Shown here in pieces: positions 1 through 6,323 of a DNA stretch of 9,378 nucleotides (its first letter is position 1; the number at the start of each line of letters is the position of its first letter). The notes below the pieces were generated by a model. That model saw only the letters and a program-made list of their open reading frames with translations. It searched no databases and was not told the origin of the DNA. A program made the position numbers and the translations under genes. Origin of the DNA: Gammaproteobacteria bacterium (GTDB lineage: Bacteria > Pseudomonadota > Gammaproteobacteria > Competibacterales > Competibacteraceae); the NCBI GenBank assembly GCA_020047885.1, contig JAIFNF010000277.1, positions 1 through 9,378 on the forward strand, read 5' to 3'.

Positions 1-56
1 AAGGCACCGGACTTTGACTCCGGCACTCCCAGGTTCGAATCCTGGCGGCCCAGCCA
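1..56 (+). tRNA. tRNA-Gln (anticodon TTG), 5' end cut by the window edge
   Basis: This is the 3' part of a glutamine tRNA. The anticodon arm has stems CCGGA/TCCGG around loop CTTTGAC, which gives anticodon TTG. The T arm is CCAGG-TTCGAAT-CCTGG, followed by the 3' acceptor strand and an encoded CCA ending at 56. The D arm and 5' acceptor strand (about 20 nt) lie outside the window. A glutamine tRNA directly upstream of prs is a known gammaproteobacterial arrangement, which supports the identity. There is no terminator hairpin between the tRNA and prs, so the two may share a transcript. Confidence 0.95.
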
Positions 57-107
57 TCTTTTTGACAGCAGACCGACAGTGGGGGAATGGTTGTGTACGA
101 AGGTCGC

Positions 108-1043
108 ATGATGGTCTTTTCGGGTAACGCCCATCCCCAGCTTGCCCGCGATATCGCCGATCATCTCCAGTTGCCGCTCGGCCAGGCGCTCGTCAGCCGG
201 TTCAGCGACGGTGAGGTGATGGTTGAGTTGATGGAGAATGTGCGCGGTAAGGACGTGTTCATCGTTCAGCCCACCTGTGCGCCCACTAACGACAACATCA
301 TGGAACTGTTGGTCATGGCCGATGCCTTGCGCCGTTCTTCGGCAGTGCGGGTCACGGCGGTCATTCCCTATTTTGGCTATTCCCGGCAGGATCGCCGTCC
401 CCGCTCGGCGCGGGTGCCGATTTCCGCCAAGGTCGTCGCCAACATGATCACCAGCGTCGGCGTCGACCGGGTGTTGACCGTGGATTTGCACGCCGATCAG
501 ATTCAGGGCTTTTTCGACCTGCCGGTGGACAATATTTACGCGACGCCGATGGTGTTAAGCGATATTCGCGCCCGGAATCTGGGCGACTTAATGGTGGTGT
601 CACCGGATGTCGGCGGTGTGGTGCGCGCCCGTGCTCTGGCTAAGCGGTTGGATGATTCCGAACTGGCGATTATCGACAAGCGCCGCCCCGCGCCCAATCA
701 GGCCCAGGTGATGCACGTCATCGGCGATGTGGAAGACCAGCACTGTATCGTCGTGGACGACATGGTGGACACCGCTGGCACCCTCTGTCTGGCGGCGAAA
801 GCGTTGAAGGAACGGGGCGCGGCCTCGGTGCGCGCCTATTGCACCCATGCCGTATTATCCGGGGCCGCCCCGCAGAATATTCGCAACTCCTTGCTCGATG
901 AGTTGGTCGTCACCGACACCATTCCCCTGCGACCCGATTCCGCCGCCTGCCCGAACATTCGCCAGATCAGCGTCGCCGGGCTGCTGGCCGAATCCATGCG
1001 CCGGATTCATCTCGAAGAATCTGTCAGTTCCCTGTTTTCCTGA
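108..1043 (+). CDS. prs: Ribose-phosphate pyrophosphokinase (PRPP synthetase)
   Basis: The cytosolic enzyme makes PRPP from ribose 5-phosphate and ATP, feeding purine, pyrimidine, NAD, histidine and tryptophan synthesis. Numbered from the ATG at 111, the protein has 310 residues (E. coli has 315). It shows the N-terminal FSGNA segment, FSDGE (31-35), CAPTNDN (56-62), the flexible catalytic loop [13 protein letters not shown] (91-103), [11 protein letters not shown] (125-135) and the PRPP-binding loop [13 protein letters not shown] (214-226). The reading frame is open from ATG 87, but homology begins at the tandem ATGs at 108 and 111. These lie 4-7 nt behind GAAGG (99-103), whereas ATG 87 has its G-rich stretch directly abutting it. 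Either 108 or 111 could be the real start. An intrinsic terminator follows the stop. Confidence 0.97.
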   Translation: MMVFSGNAHPQLARDIADHLQLPLGQALVSRFSDGEVMVELMENVRGKDVFIVQPTCAPTNDNIMELLVMADALRRSSAVRVTAVIPYFGYSRQDRRPRSARVPISAKVVANMITSVGVDRVLTVDLHADQIQGFFDLPVDNIYATPMVLSDIRARNLGDLMVVSPDVGGVVRARALAKRLDDSELAIIDKRRPAPNQAQVMHVIGDVEDQHCIVVDDMVDTAGTLCLAAKALKERGAASVRAYCTHAVLSGAAPQNIRNSLLDELVVTDTIPLRPDSAACPNIRQISVAGLLAESMRRIHLEESVSSLFS

Positions 1044-1064
1044 ATTCACGATCATTTTACCAAG

Positions 1065-1098
1065 GCGGCGCGTCTGGTCGCGGACGCGCCGCGTTTTT
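1065..1098 (+). terminator. Intrinsic terminator between prs and rplY
   Basis: A perfect 10-bp GC-rich stem (GCGGCGCGTC at 1065-1074 with GACGCGCCGC at 1083-1092) closes an 8-nt loop and is followed by G and five T residues (1094-1098). It sits 21 bp after the prs stop and 26 bp before the rplY start. It should end or attenuate prs transcription. No separate rplY promoter can be recognised in the short remaining gap, so partial read-through is likely. Confidence 0.88.
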
Positions 1099-1124
1099 AT
1101 GTTCCACATGATGGAGAAGTCTTA

Positions 1125-1751
1125 ATGAGCGTTACCTTTGAATTGAAAGCTGAACCACGCAGCGAGTTGGGGAAAGGTGCGAGCCGCCGCCTGCGCCGCA
1201 CGGCCCATCTGCCCGCCATCCTGTACGGCGGGGGGCAAGACCCGCAGCCGCTGACGCTGAACCACCTGGAACTGCTGAATCTGATGCACAAGGCGGGCGA
1301 GGCGTTTTACTCACACGTGCTGACGCTGAAGATCGGGGACACCGTGGAAAGCGCGGTGGTGCGCGATATGCACCGTCACCCGTTTAAGCCGACCATCATG
1401 CATATCGACTTCCTGCGCGCCAGCGCTGACCGCAAGTTGCGGGTCCATGTGCCGCTGCATTTCACCAATGAGAGCCTTTCACGCGGTGTCAAGCAGCAGG
1501 GCGGCGTGGTCAGTCATGCGCTGATTGACATTGAAATCGCCTGTCTACCCAAGGACTTGCCAGAATTTATCGAAGTCGATCTCACCGATCTGGGCATGGG
1601 CGAGGTATTGCACCTGTCCGATCTCAAGCTGCCCGAAGGCGTGGAACTGGCGATGCACATTGCCGCCGACTCTGAACAGGATGCCATCGTGGTCAGTATC
1701 CATCACCCCCATGGTGGTGAGGAAGCGGCGGTTGCCGCGCCTGCGGCATAA
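1125..1751 (+). CDS. rplY: 50S ribosomal protein L25, long CTC/TL5 form
   Basis: This is a large-subunit protein that binds 5S rRNA in the central protuberance. The 208-residue product has the L25 beta-barrel domain at about 1-95 (motifs RSELGKGASRRLRR, LPAILYGGG, RDMHRHPFKPTIMHIDFLR). A C-terminal TL5/CTC beta domain follows (about 100-190, with IDIEIACLPKDLPEFIEVDL and LHLSDLKLPEGVEL), then a short Ala-rich tail. E. coli L25 has only the first domain. The two-domain form, sometimes called general stress protein Ctc, is usual in many other bacteria. A good ribosome binding site (GGAG at 1113-1116) lies 8 nt before the ATG. The next gene, pth, follows within at most 87 bp. Confidence 0.97.
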   Translation: MSVTFELKAEPRSELGKGASRRLRRTAHLPAILYGGGQDPQPLTLNHLELLNLMHKAGEAFYSHVLTLKIGDTVESAVVRDMHRHPFKPTIMHIDFLRASADRKLRVHVPLHFTNESLSRGVKQQGGVVSHALIDIEIACLPKDLPEFIEVDLTDLGMGEVLHLSDLKLPEGVELAMHIAADSEQDAIVVSIHHPHGGEEAAVAAPAA

Positions 1752-1766
1752 GCGGATTGACAGGCC

Positions 1767-2438
1767 TTGCCGGCTGCTCCTTTCAACGCTGATGCCTCGC
1801 CTGCCTCCAGGGGGGAGGGTTCTGCAACAGCGCCCGCCTTGCGACTGATCGTCGGGCTGGGTAATCCCGGTGCCGAATACGCCCAGACCCGCCATAACGC
1901 CGGTTTCTGGCTGGTGGACGAACTGGCCCGCCAGCACGGCTGCCAGTTCCGCCTGGATGGCAAATATCACGGTGAGCTTTGCCGAATCGCCATCACCGGC
2001 CAGGAACTGTGGCTGCTCAAGCCGATGACCTTTATGAATCGCAGCGGCCAGGCGGTTGCAGCGCTGGCGCGGTTTCACAAGCTGTCCTTGCCCACGATTC
2101 TGGTCGTGCACGACGATCTGGATCTGCCGCCGGGAACGGTGCGGTTGAAGCGCGGTGGCGGTCATGGCGGCCATAACGGCCTGCGCGATCTGATAGCGCA
2201 TCTGGGCGGCAACGAGTTTGCCCGGCTGCGGCTCGGTATCGGTCATCCCGGCGATAGCCGTGACGTGCTGGAGCATGTGTTGCGCCGCGCTCCCCGGTCG
2301 GAACAGGATGCGCTGGAACAGGCGATGAGTGACGCGCTCCGCCAAATTCCGCACCTGCTCGCCGGTCAATGGGAACGCGCCATGCAAGCGTTGCACAGTC
2401 GGCGAGTTCCTCCTTCTGCACCTTCCTCTGCTTCCTGA
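1767..2438 (+). CDS. pth: Peptidyl-tRNA hydrolase
   Basis: This cytosolic enzyme cleaves peptidyl-tRNA that has dropped off ribosomes, recycling the tRNA. Signature segments are LIVGLGNPG (27-35 from the first TTG), TRHNAG (41-46, with His43 matching the catalytic His20 of E. coli), [22 protein letters not shown] and the Gly/His-rich [13 protein letters not shown]. The start is uncertain because no in-frame ATG lies before the conserved region. TTG 1767 would add about 24 Ala/Pro/Ser-rich residues not seen in typical Pth. TTG 1839 fits the family N-terminus ([11 protein letters not shown]), but its purine-rich GGGGGAGGG (1811-1819) lies 19 nt upstream, further than usual. Neither start has an ideal ribosome binding site. 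The gene ends 17 bp before ychF, its usual partner. Confidence 0.95.
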   Translation: MPAAPFNADASPASRGEGSATAPALRLIVGLGNPGAEYAQTRHNAGFWLVDELARQHGCQFRLDGKYHGELCRIAITGQELWLLKPMTFMNRSGQAVAALARFHKLSLPTILVVHDDLDLPPGTVRLKRGGGHGGHNGLRDLIAHLGGNEFARLRLGIGHPGDSRDVLEHVLRRAPRSEQDALEQAMSDALRQIPHLLAGQWERAMQALHSRRVPPSAPSSAS

Positions 2439-2455
2439 ATTTTCGAGTAATCCCC

Positions 2456-3547
2456 ATGGCCATTCAATGCGGCATCGTCGGTCTGCCGAACGTCGGTAAA
2501 TCCACCCTGTTCAACGCCCTCACCCAAGCTGGCATTCAGGCGGAAAACTATCCGTTCTGCACCATCGATCCGAATGTGGGGGTGGTGCCGGTGCCTGATC
2601 CGCGACTGGCGGCACTGGCGGCGATTGTCAAGCCACCGAAGATTATTCCGGCGACCATGGAATTCGTGGACATCGCTGGACTGGTGGCGGGCGCGTCGAA
2701 GGGCGAAGGGCTGGGCAATCAGTTTCTGGCGCATATCCGCGAAACCGACGCCATTACCCAGGTGGTGCGCTGTTTCGAGAATGACGACGTGATTCACGTC
2801 TCCGGACGGGTCAATCCCGGCGAGGATATTGAAACGATCAATACCGAACTGGCGCTGGCCGACCTGACGACCGTGGAAAAAGCGCTGCAACGAGCGGAGA
2901 AAGCCGCTAAAGCCGGGGGTCGGGAGGTTCAGGAGCGCAAGGCGCTGCTGGAGCGGGTGCAGGCGCATTTGAACACCGGTTCGCCGTTGCGCACCTTGAC
3001 GCTGGACGGGAACGAGCGCGAGTGGTTGCGGGAATTATTCCTGCTGACCGGCAAGCCGGTGTTGTACGTCGCCAATGTCGCCGAAGACGGTTTTACCAAC
3101 AATCCCTTTCTCGACCAGGTGCGAGCCATTGCGCAACGGGAAGGCGCGGAAGTCGTGTCGGTCTGCGCGTCGATTGAAGCGGAACTGGCGGAACTCGACG
3201 ATGCGGACAAAGCCGAGTTTTTAGCCGATTACGGGCTGGCCGAGCCGGGACTGGATCGGGTGATTCACGCGGCCTATAAATTACTCGGCCTGCAAACCTA
3301 TTTCACCGCCGGCCCCAAGGAAGTCCGGGCTTGGACAGTGCGGATTGGCGCCACCGCTCCGCAGGCCGCGGCGGTGATTCATACCGATTTTGAACGCGGC
3401 TTCATTCGCGCTGAAGTGATCGCTTACGCGGACTACATCGCCGGAAATGGGGAAGCCGGGGCGCGTGAAGCGGGTAAATGGCGACTGGAAGGGAAAGAAT
3501 ATATTGTTCAGGAAGGCGATGTCATGCATTTCCGGTTCAATGTCTAA
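2456..3547 (+). CDS. ychF: Redox-regulated ATPase YchF (Obg-family P-loop protein, OLA1 type)
   Basis: YchF is a ribosome-associated P-loop NTPase that prefers ATP, unlike other Obg-family GTPases. It is linked to translation and oxidative stress. From ATG 2456 the product is 363 residues, the same length as E. coli YchF. It has the G1 loop GLPNVGKST (9-17), DIAG (72-75) for G3, and NVAE (207-210) in place of the NKxD guanine-specificity motif, as expected for ATP specificity. The family catalytic histidine is present (His114 in VIHVSG), and there is a C-terminal TGS domain (about 278-361). The frame is open further upstream to 2369, but that part overlaps pth and lacks homology, so ATG 2456 is chosen. 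The ribosome binding site is weak (GAG around 2445). The stop codon lies at the edge of a 71-bp dispersed repeat. Confidence 0.97.
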   Translation: MAIQCGIVGLPNVGKSTLFNALTQAGIQAENYPFCTIDPNVGVVPVPDPRLAALAAIVKPPKIIPATMEFVDIAGLVAGASKGEGLGNQFLAHIRETDAITQVVRCFENDDVIHVSGRVNPGEDIETINTELALADLTTVEKALQRAEKAAKAGGREVQERKALLERVQAHLNTGSPLRTLTLDGNEREWLRELFLLTGKPVLYVANVAEDGFTNNPFLDQVRAIAQREGAEVVSVCASIEAELAELDDADKAEFLADYGLAEPGLDRVIHAAYKLLGLQTYFTAGPKEVRAWTVRIGATAPQAAAVIHTDFERGFIRAEVIAYADYIAGNGEAGAREAGKWRLEGKEYIVQEGDVMHFRFNV

Positions 3548-3617
3548 GGCAACTCGCAAAAAATATTCCCACACCCTTCCGAACCTGGCCACGGAAAAAC
3601 ACGGAAAAACACGGAAG
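3547..3617 (+). repeat. 71-bp dispersed repeat, copy 1
   Basis: This stretch runs from AGGCAACTCGC through CCGAACCTGGCCACGG to three tandem 9-10 nt units of the type AACACGGAA. It matches 5975-6045 in the same orientation with 69 of 71 identical bases (differences TATTCCC/TAGTCCC and CACACCC/CATACCC). It begins at the last base of the ychF stop codon. The final ACACGGAA (3609-3616) can pair with TTCCGTGT (3626-3633) to make a hairpin. There is no coding sign, and this is probably a genome-wide interspersed element. Confidence 0.85.
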
Positions 3618-3925
3618 ATTCTTTTTTCCGTGTCGTGGGCAGCTACCACGAACATCCATTCCCTGCAGTTCGGTCACTACCGTTTTGTGTGGGATGAAAG
3701 CCTATTTAAAGGCAGCATTTTCTTCAGTAGCTGTCAGCCCCCCTGCGACAGCAACTCCTTCATGCTCATCCTGTTCAACACCGACACGCAGATTCCCCCG
3801 TCGTCTCCTTCGCCTTTGCCGCCGTGCAGTCAGCGCTTCGCTGATTTGCTGCCCCCGGCGCGTGCAGCGGGACGGGTGGTCGGTTGAATGTTGGAAAATT
3901 GTCCGAGAACGGCTTATGGGGTATT
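3618..3925. other. Intergenic stretch between ychF and the carH-like gene
   Basis: About 300 bp contain no confident gene. The first part has two small hairpins (3609-3633 and TCGTGG/CCACGA at 3633-3651), neither followed by a T run on the + strand. The middle contains the possible hibernation-factor remnant starting at 3762. Open frames crossing this region begin inside ychF and show no recognisable protein upstream of 3762. Confidence 0.6.
3762..3887 (+). pseudogene. Possible remnant of an HPF/RaiA-like ribosome hibernation factor gene
   Basis: The 41-codon frame starts with MLILFNTDTQI and contains RFADLL. Both resemble conserved stretches near the N-terminus of small HPF/RaiA-like ribosome-interface proteins (a start like MxILFNTDT, then a RFAD motif about 20 residues later). 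Here the gap between the two is shorter and Pro/Ser-rich, and the frame stops at 3887, before the rest of the expected domain of about 100 residues. There is no ribosome binding site before the ATG. This reads as a decayed fragment, but the similarity rests on about 16 residues recalled from the family and may be chance. Confidence 0.22.
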
Positions 3926-3999
3926 TTGTATAGGATTAGTCTAAATATACGAAATAGAAGGGACAAAATCATCATTAATTTGTCCATTTATTGTATAAT
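3926..3999 (+). promoter_or_regulatory. Promoter and operator-like palindromes upstream of the carH-like gene
   Basis: A consensus -10 box TATAAT is at 3994-3999, in an AT-rich island unlike the GC-rich surroundings. No good -35 hexamer lies 16-18 bp upstream, which suits a regulated promoter. The expected -35 area is instead occupied by a perfect 7-bp inverted repeat, GGACAAA (3961-3967) and TTTGTCC (3979-3985). Further upstream is GTATA (3928-3932) with TATAC (3946-3950). CarH/LitR proteins bind palindromic operators overlapping promoters and often control their own gene, so autoregulation is inferred. Confidence 0.55.
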
Positions 4000-4035
4000 T
4001 TATTCATACCCCCACTTTCGGAGACGTCGCAGCCC

Positions 4036-4965
4036 ATGAAGGCTCCATCCGCCCATCGCCTGCCCGAGAAAGGGCTGATGCCGATCCGCACGGTGTCCAG
4101 TCTGACCGGGGTCAACTCGGTTACCTTGCGCGCCTGGGAGCGCCGCTATGACCTGGTCAAACCGGTGCGCACTCCCAAGGGGCACCGCCTCTATACCATG
4201 GCCGACGTGGCGTTGATCCAGCAAGTGACGACGCTTCTCGATAACGGCATGTCCATCGGTCAGGTCGGGCAAGTACTGGAAGCCAACATCGCTGATCCCG
4301 AATCAGCTCCTGATCACGAACCGAATACCGATTGCTGGGGACATTACCAGCACCAGTTGCTGAACGCTATCGCCGCCTTCAATGAGGAGGTATTAAATGA
4401 TCTATACACTGAAATCCTGTCCCTTTATCCCGTGGATGTCGTGACCAGCCGACTCATTATGCCGCTGCTGCAAGAACTGGGCGAACGCTGGATCCAGGGT
4501 TCCGGTAGCATTGCCGAGGAACATTTTTTCAGCGTGTTCCTGCGCAACAAACTGGGCGCACGGTTCCATCACCTCAGTCGCACTCCGCAGGGATCCAAAT
4601 TACTGGTGGCCTGCCTGCCCGGCGAGCACCATGAAATTGGGTTATTGCTGTTCGCCCTGGCGGCGCTGGATCGAAATTACGCCATTGTGCTGTTGGGTGC
4701 CAATACGCCACTGGCAGAACTGCCTGCAGTCGTCGACCGGGCCGCCATTCAGGCCGTCATCCTGGCGGGATCGACGGAAATCGCTGCCACGGTTATCTAT
4801 GAAGAACTGCCACTGTTGTGTCAGACGCTCACGATTCCGGTCTTCATTGGCGGACGGATCGCGGATGGCCAAGCCGCGGCCATTACGGGGGCGGGGGCGG
4901 TTCCGCTGGAGGAAAACCTGAATCTGGCTTTGCGCCGGATTGACAGGAAACTGACCCGCCACTGA
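4036..4965 (+). CDS. MerR-family transcriptional regulator with B12-binding domain (CarH/LitR type)
   Basis: This is a predicted cytosolic DNA-binding protein of 309 residues. The order is a MerR winged helix-turn-helix (about 15-82, with LRAWERRYDLVKPVRTPKGHRLY), a four-helix B12-cap domain (about 100-180) and a Rossmann-like cobalamin-binding domain (about 187-305). The cap carries W152-x9-E162-H163, the Wx9EH signature of CarH photoreceptors that shields adenosylcobalamin. The Rossmann part has E197-x-H199-x-x-G202, where His199 should be the lower cobalt ligand. In this family, AdoCbl-bound tetramers repress DNA in the dark and light breaks them apart. Ile153 follows Trp152, where Thermus CarH has the light-state His132. 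The ATG at 4036 is preferred over TTG 3991, which overlaps the -10 box. GGAG (4020-4023) lies 12 nt before it. No carotenoid gene is adjacent, so the target is unknown. Confidence 0.9.
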   Translation: MKAPSAHRLPEKGLMPIRTVSSLTGVNSVTLRAWERRYDLVKPVRTPKGHRLYTMADVALIQQVTTLLDNGMSIGQVGQVLEANIADPESAPDHEPNTDCWGHYQHQLLNAIAAFNEEVLNDLYTEILSLYPVDVVTSRLIMPLLQELGERWIQGSGSIAEEHFFSVFLRNKLGARFHHLSRTPQGSKLLVACLPGEHHEIGLLLFALAALDRNYAIVLLGANTPLAELPAVVDRAAIQAVILAGSTEIAATVIYEELPLLCQTLTIPVFIGGRIADGQAAAITGAGAVPLEENLNLALRRIDRKLTRH

Positions 4966-5794
4966 CGCTGGCTCGCCATTGCTCTTCGAGTTCCAGGAGA
5001 TTCTCGCCTTCAGCACCTCCCTGAAAGACCTCATTCCAGGCGACATACAGGAGGACGCCCAGATAAACCGGCAGTGGCAACGCCAGGATCTGCGCCGGAA
5101 TGGAGAATACCGTGAAGAAGGGCAGGGTCAGCAACGCCAGACCCATCAAACCCAGCAGGGGAAATAGCCAGGGGTTAAGCTGCATCGCCAGTACACTGCA
5201 CCGCCAGCAGGCCGCCAGCGCCAATTCGCGAAACAGTTGCAGGGGAATAATAAACACCGCCAACAACGATTGTAATGCCAGTAAAACACCGCCCAAAACG
5301 CTCAACTGCGTCCCCAACAGGGTGTCGGCCACGCCGAAAGTAGTTAATGGAGTGGGCGTGGGATCGCCAGTAGCGGCAAAATCAACCGGCAATAACTGAT
5401 CCTGCACCCAGTAAATCAGCAGATAACCCTGTAGCAACAAGCTAAACAGGAACAGGGTAGTTCGGGCCAGCGCTTTGAGAGCCGTCCCGTTAAACAATTG
5501 TTTGAAGGCGGGAGTCCGCTGACGGTTAGCGGCGCGCGCCATACCGCAGGCCAGCGTGATCGTCAGACTCAGCGGCAGGCCATAACAGAAGACGGTGGCG
5601 ATCAGCGTGACCCATCCACCCAGCGGCAGCCACCATTCCCAGATCGGCAATGCCAGTAGCAGTGCGGTGCCCGACGGCGCGAACAGCGCGACCGCAATAA
5701 ACAGCCCAGGCCGCCGCCACATCAGTTGCCAGGCCTGCACCAGCCAATCCCAACCATCGCTTGGCGTTAGCGCCCGCGGCCCGAAACTACCCAT
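4883..5794 (-). CDS. Integral membrane protein, about six transmembrane segments (BPSS1780-like?)
   Basis: The product has 303 residues with hydrophobic spans near 29-50, 57-85, 112-131, 162-186, 207-231 and 235-254. The amphipathic N-terminus reads GWDWLVQAWQLMWRRPGLF. The N-terminal GWxWLxxAW/RRPG pattern and the layout recall the BPSS1780/YciC-like uncharacterised membrane proteins. No catalytic or transport motif is visible, so no function is assigned. GAGGG lies about 5 nt before the ATG, a good ribosome binding site. The C-terminal tail (about 27 residues, ending in a polyproline run) is encoded antisense to the last 83 bp of the carH-like gene, so the two genes converge and overlap. 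It may formerly have been second in an operon behind the fragment at 5830-5974. Confidence 0.8.
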   Translation of the reverse strand: MGSFGPRALTPSDGWDWLVQAWQLMWRRPGLFIAVALFAPSGTALLLALPIWEWWLPLGGWVTLIATVFCYGLPLSLTITLACGMARAANRQRTPAFKQLFNGTALKALARTTLFLFSLLLQGYLLIYWVQDQLLPVDFAATGDPTPTPLTTFGVADTLLGTQLSVLGGVLLALQSLLAVFIIPLQLFRELALAACWRCSVLAMQLNPWLFPLLGLMGLALLTLPFFTVFSIPAQILALPLPVYLGVLLYVAWNEVFQGGAEGENLLELEEQWRASVSGGSVSCQSGAKPDSGFPPAEPPPPP

Positions 5795-5829
5795 AATTCC
5801 CTCGTCCCGTTGGAAAACCCGCGGCTAGT

Positions 5830-5974
5830 TTAACGTGGACTGACACCGGCCGTTGCAGAAAGACGGGCGGCATCCCCCAACAACTCAGGCAAGGCGCAAT
5901 AAATACCCCGCAGAGCGTCGGCGGGCCAGTCCGGCCATGTCTGCTGTGGGTTGGGCTTTAGCCTGACTCTTTTT
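5830..5974 (-). pseudogene. Possible C-terminal fragment of an unidentified gene
   Basis: About 45 codons ending at a TAA (5830-5832) read as an ordinary protein tail (PDWPADALRGIYCALPELLG, then DAARLSATAGVSPR), 35 bp before the start of the membrane protein gene and on the same strand. Upstream the frame runs straight into the 71-bp repeat, where only a GTG inside the repeat could start it. This suggests that the 5' part of a gene was replaced when the repeat arrived. The fragment matches no family I recognise, and a chance open frame is quite possible. Confidence 0.22.
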
Positions 5975-6045
5975 AGGCAACTCGCAAAAAATAGTCCCAT
6001 ACCCTTCCGAACCTGGCCACGGAAAAACACGGAAAAACACGGAAG
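5975..6045 (+). repeat. 71-bp dispersed repeat, copy 2
   Basis: This is the same sequence and orientation as 3547-3617 with two substitutions in 71 bases, including the tandem ACACGGAAAA units at its right end. It lies beyond the 5' side of the membrane protein gene (5794), next to the possible gene fragment ending at 5830. The boundaries of identity are sharp: flanking bases differ immediately outside on both sides, marking it as a discrete unit. Confidence 0.85.
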
Positions 6046-6147
6046 GTAAGTATTCACCTCCCCCCTTTGGAACTGATCATTACCCTGATCTTTTTATGAT
6101 CTCGCAACCTGGTAAGCCTACATTCCAAACCACCCGATGGCCTATGC

Positions 6148-6203
6148 GGAGCGGGCCATGCCCGCGAATGACGGGCGTGTCGGTCGCGGGCATGACCCGC
6201 TCC
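6148..6203. repeat. REP-like imperfect palindrome
   Basis: Arms GGAGCGGGCCATGCCCGCGA (6148-6167) and its near-perfect inverse (6184-6203) form a 20-bp stem with one A/C mismatch around a 16-nt loop. Each arm is itself partly palindromic (GGGCCATGCCC type). This resembles the REP/BIME palindromes starting GGAGCGG that are scattered through Pseudomonas-like gammaproteobacterial genomes. Confidence 0.7.
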
Positions 6204-6323
6204 TACCCTGTAGGGTACGCACCGTGTACCGTTGGTAATGGTCAGTTGTTAAAGGGGGGGGGACTGAACGGTAAAGTGGACCCCATGGTCAAGACAGAAA
6301 TCATCAAAATTTAAGTTAAGGGT

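Larger units (their letters stand above)
5795..6276. other. Gene-poor stretch between the membrane protein gene and the IS3 element
   Basis: These 480 bp contain, in order, a possible 3' gene fragment on the - strand (5830-5974), the second 71-bp repeat (5975-6045), an AT-rich piece with a weak GATCA/TGATC stem before TTTTT (about 6074-6094), a REP-like inverted repeat (6148-6203), a small TACCCT/AGGGTA palindrome (6204-6217), and a run of nine G (6254-6262) just before the IS left end. No intact gene was found. Confidence 0.6.

Noticed and set aside
62..67. TTGACA, a perfect -35 hexamer between tRNA-Gln and prs
   Set aside because: No acceptable -10 element lies 16-18 bp downstream (GAATGG region), so it was not called a promoter.
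1545..2396. Long - strand open frame opposite rplY and pth
   Set aside because: It is antisense to two clearly conserved genes and shows no recognisable motif; high GC often leaves such frames open.
3991..4035. Upstream TTG start for the carH-like protein (adds 15 residues)
   Set aside because: The TTG overlaps the TATAAT box, which would place the start before or at the transcription start; ATG 4036 behind GGAG is more plausible.
6254..6276. GGGACTGAACGG left of the IS resembles the CRISPR repeat end GGGATGAACCG
   Set aside because: It needs one insertion and one substitution over 12 bases beside a G9 tract and lacks any spacing relation to the array, so chance is likelier than a second broken repeat.
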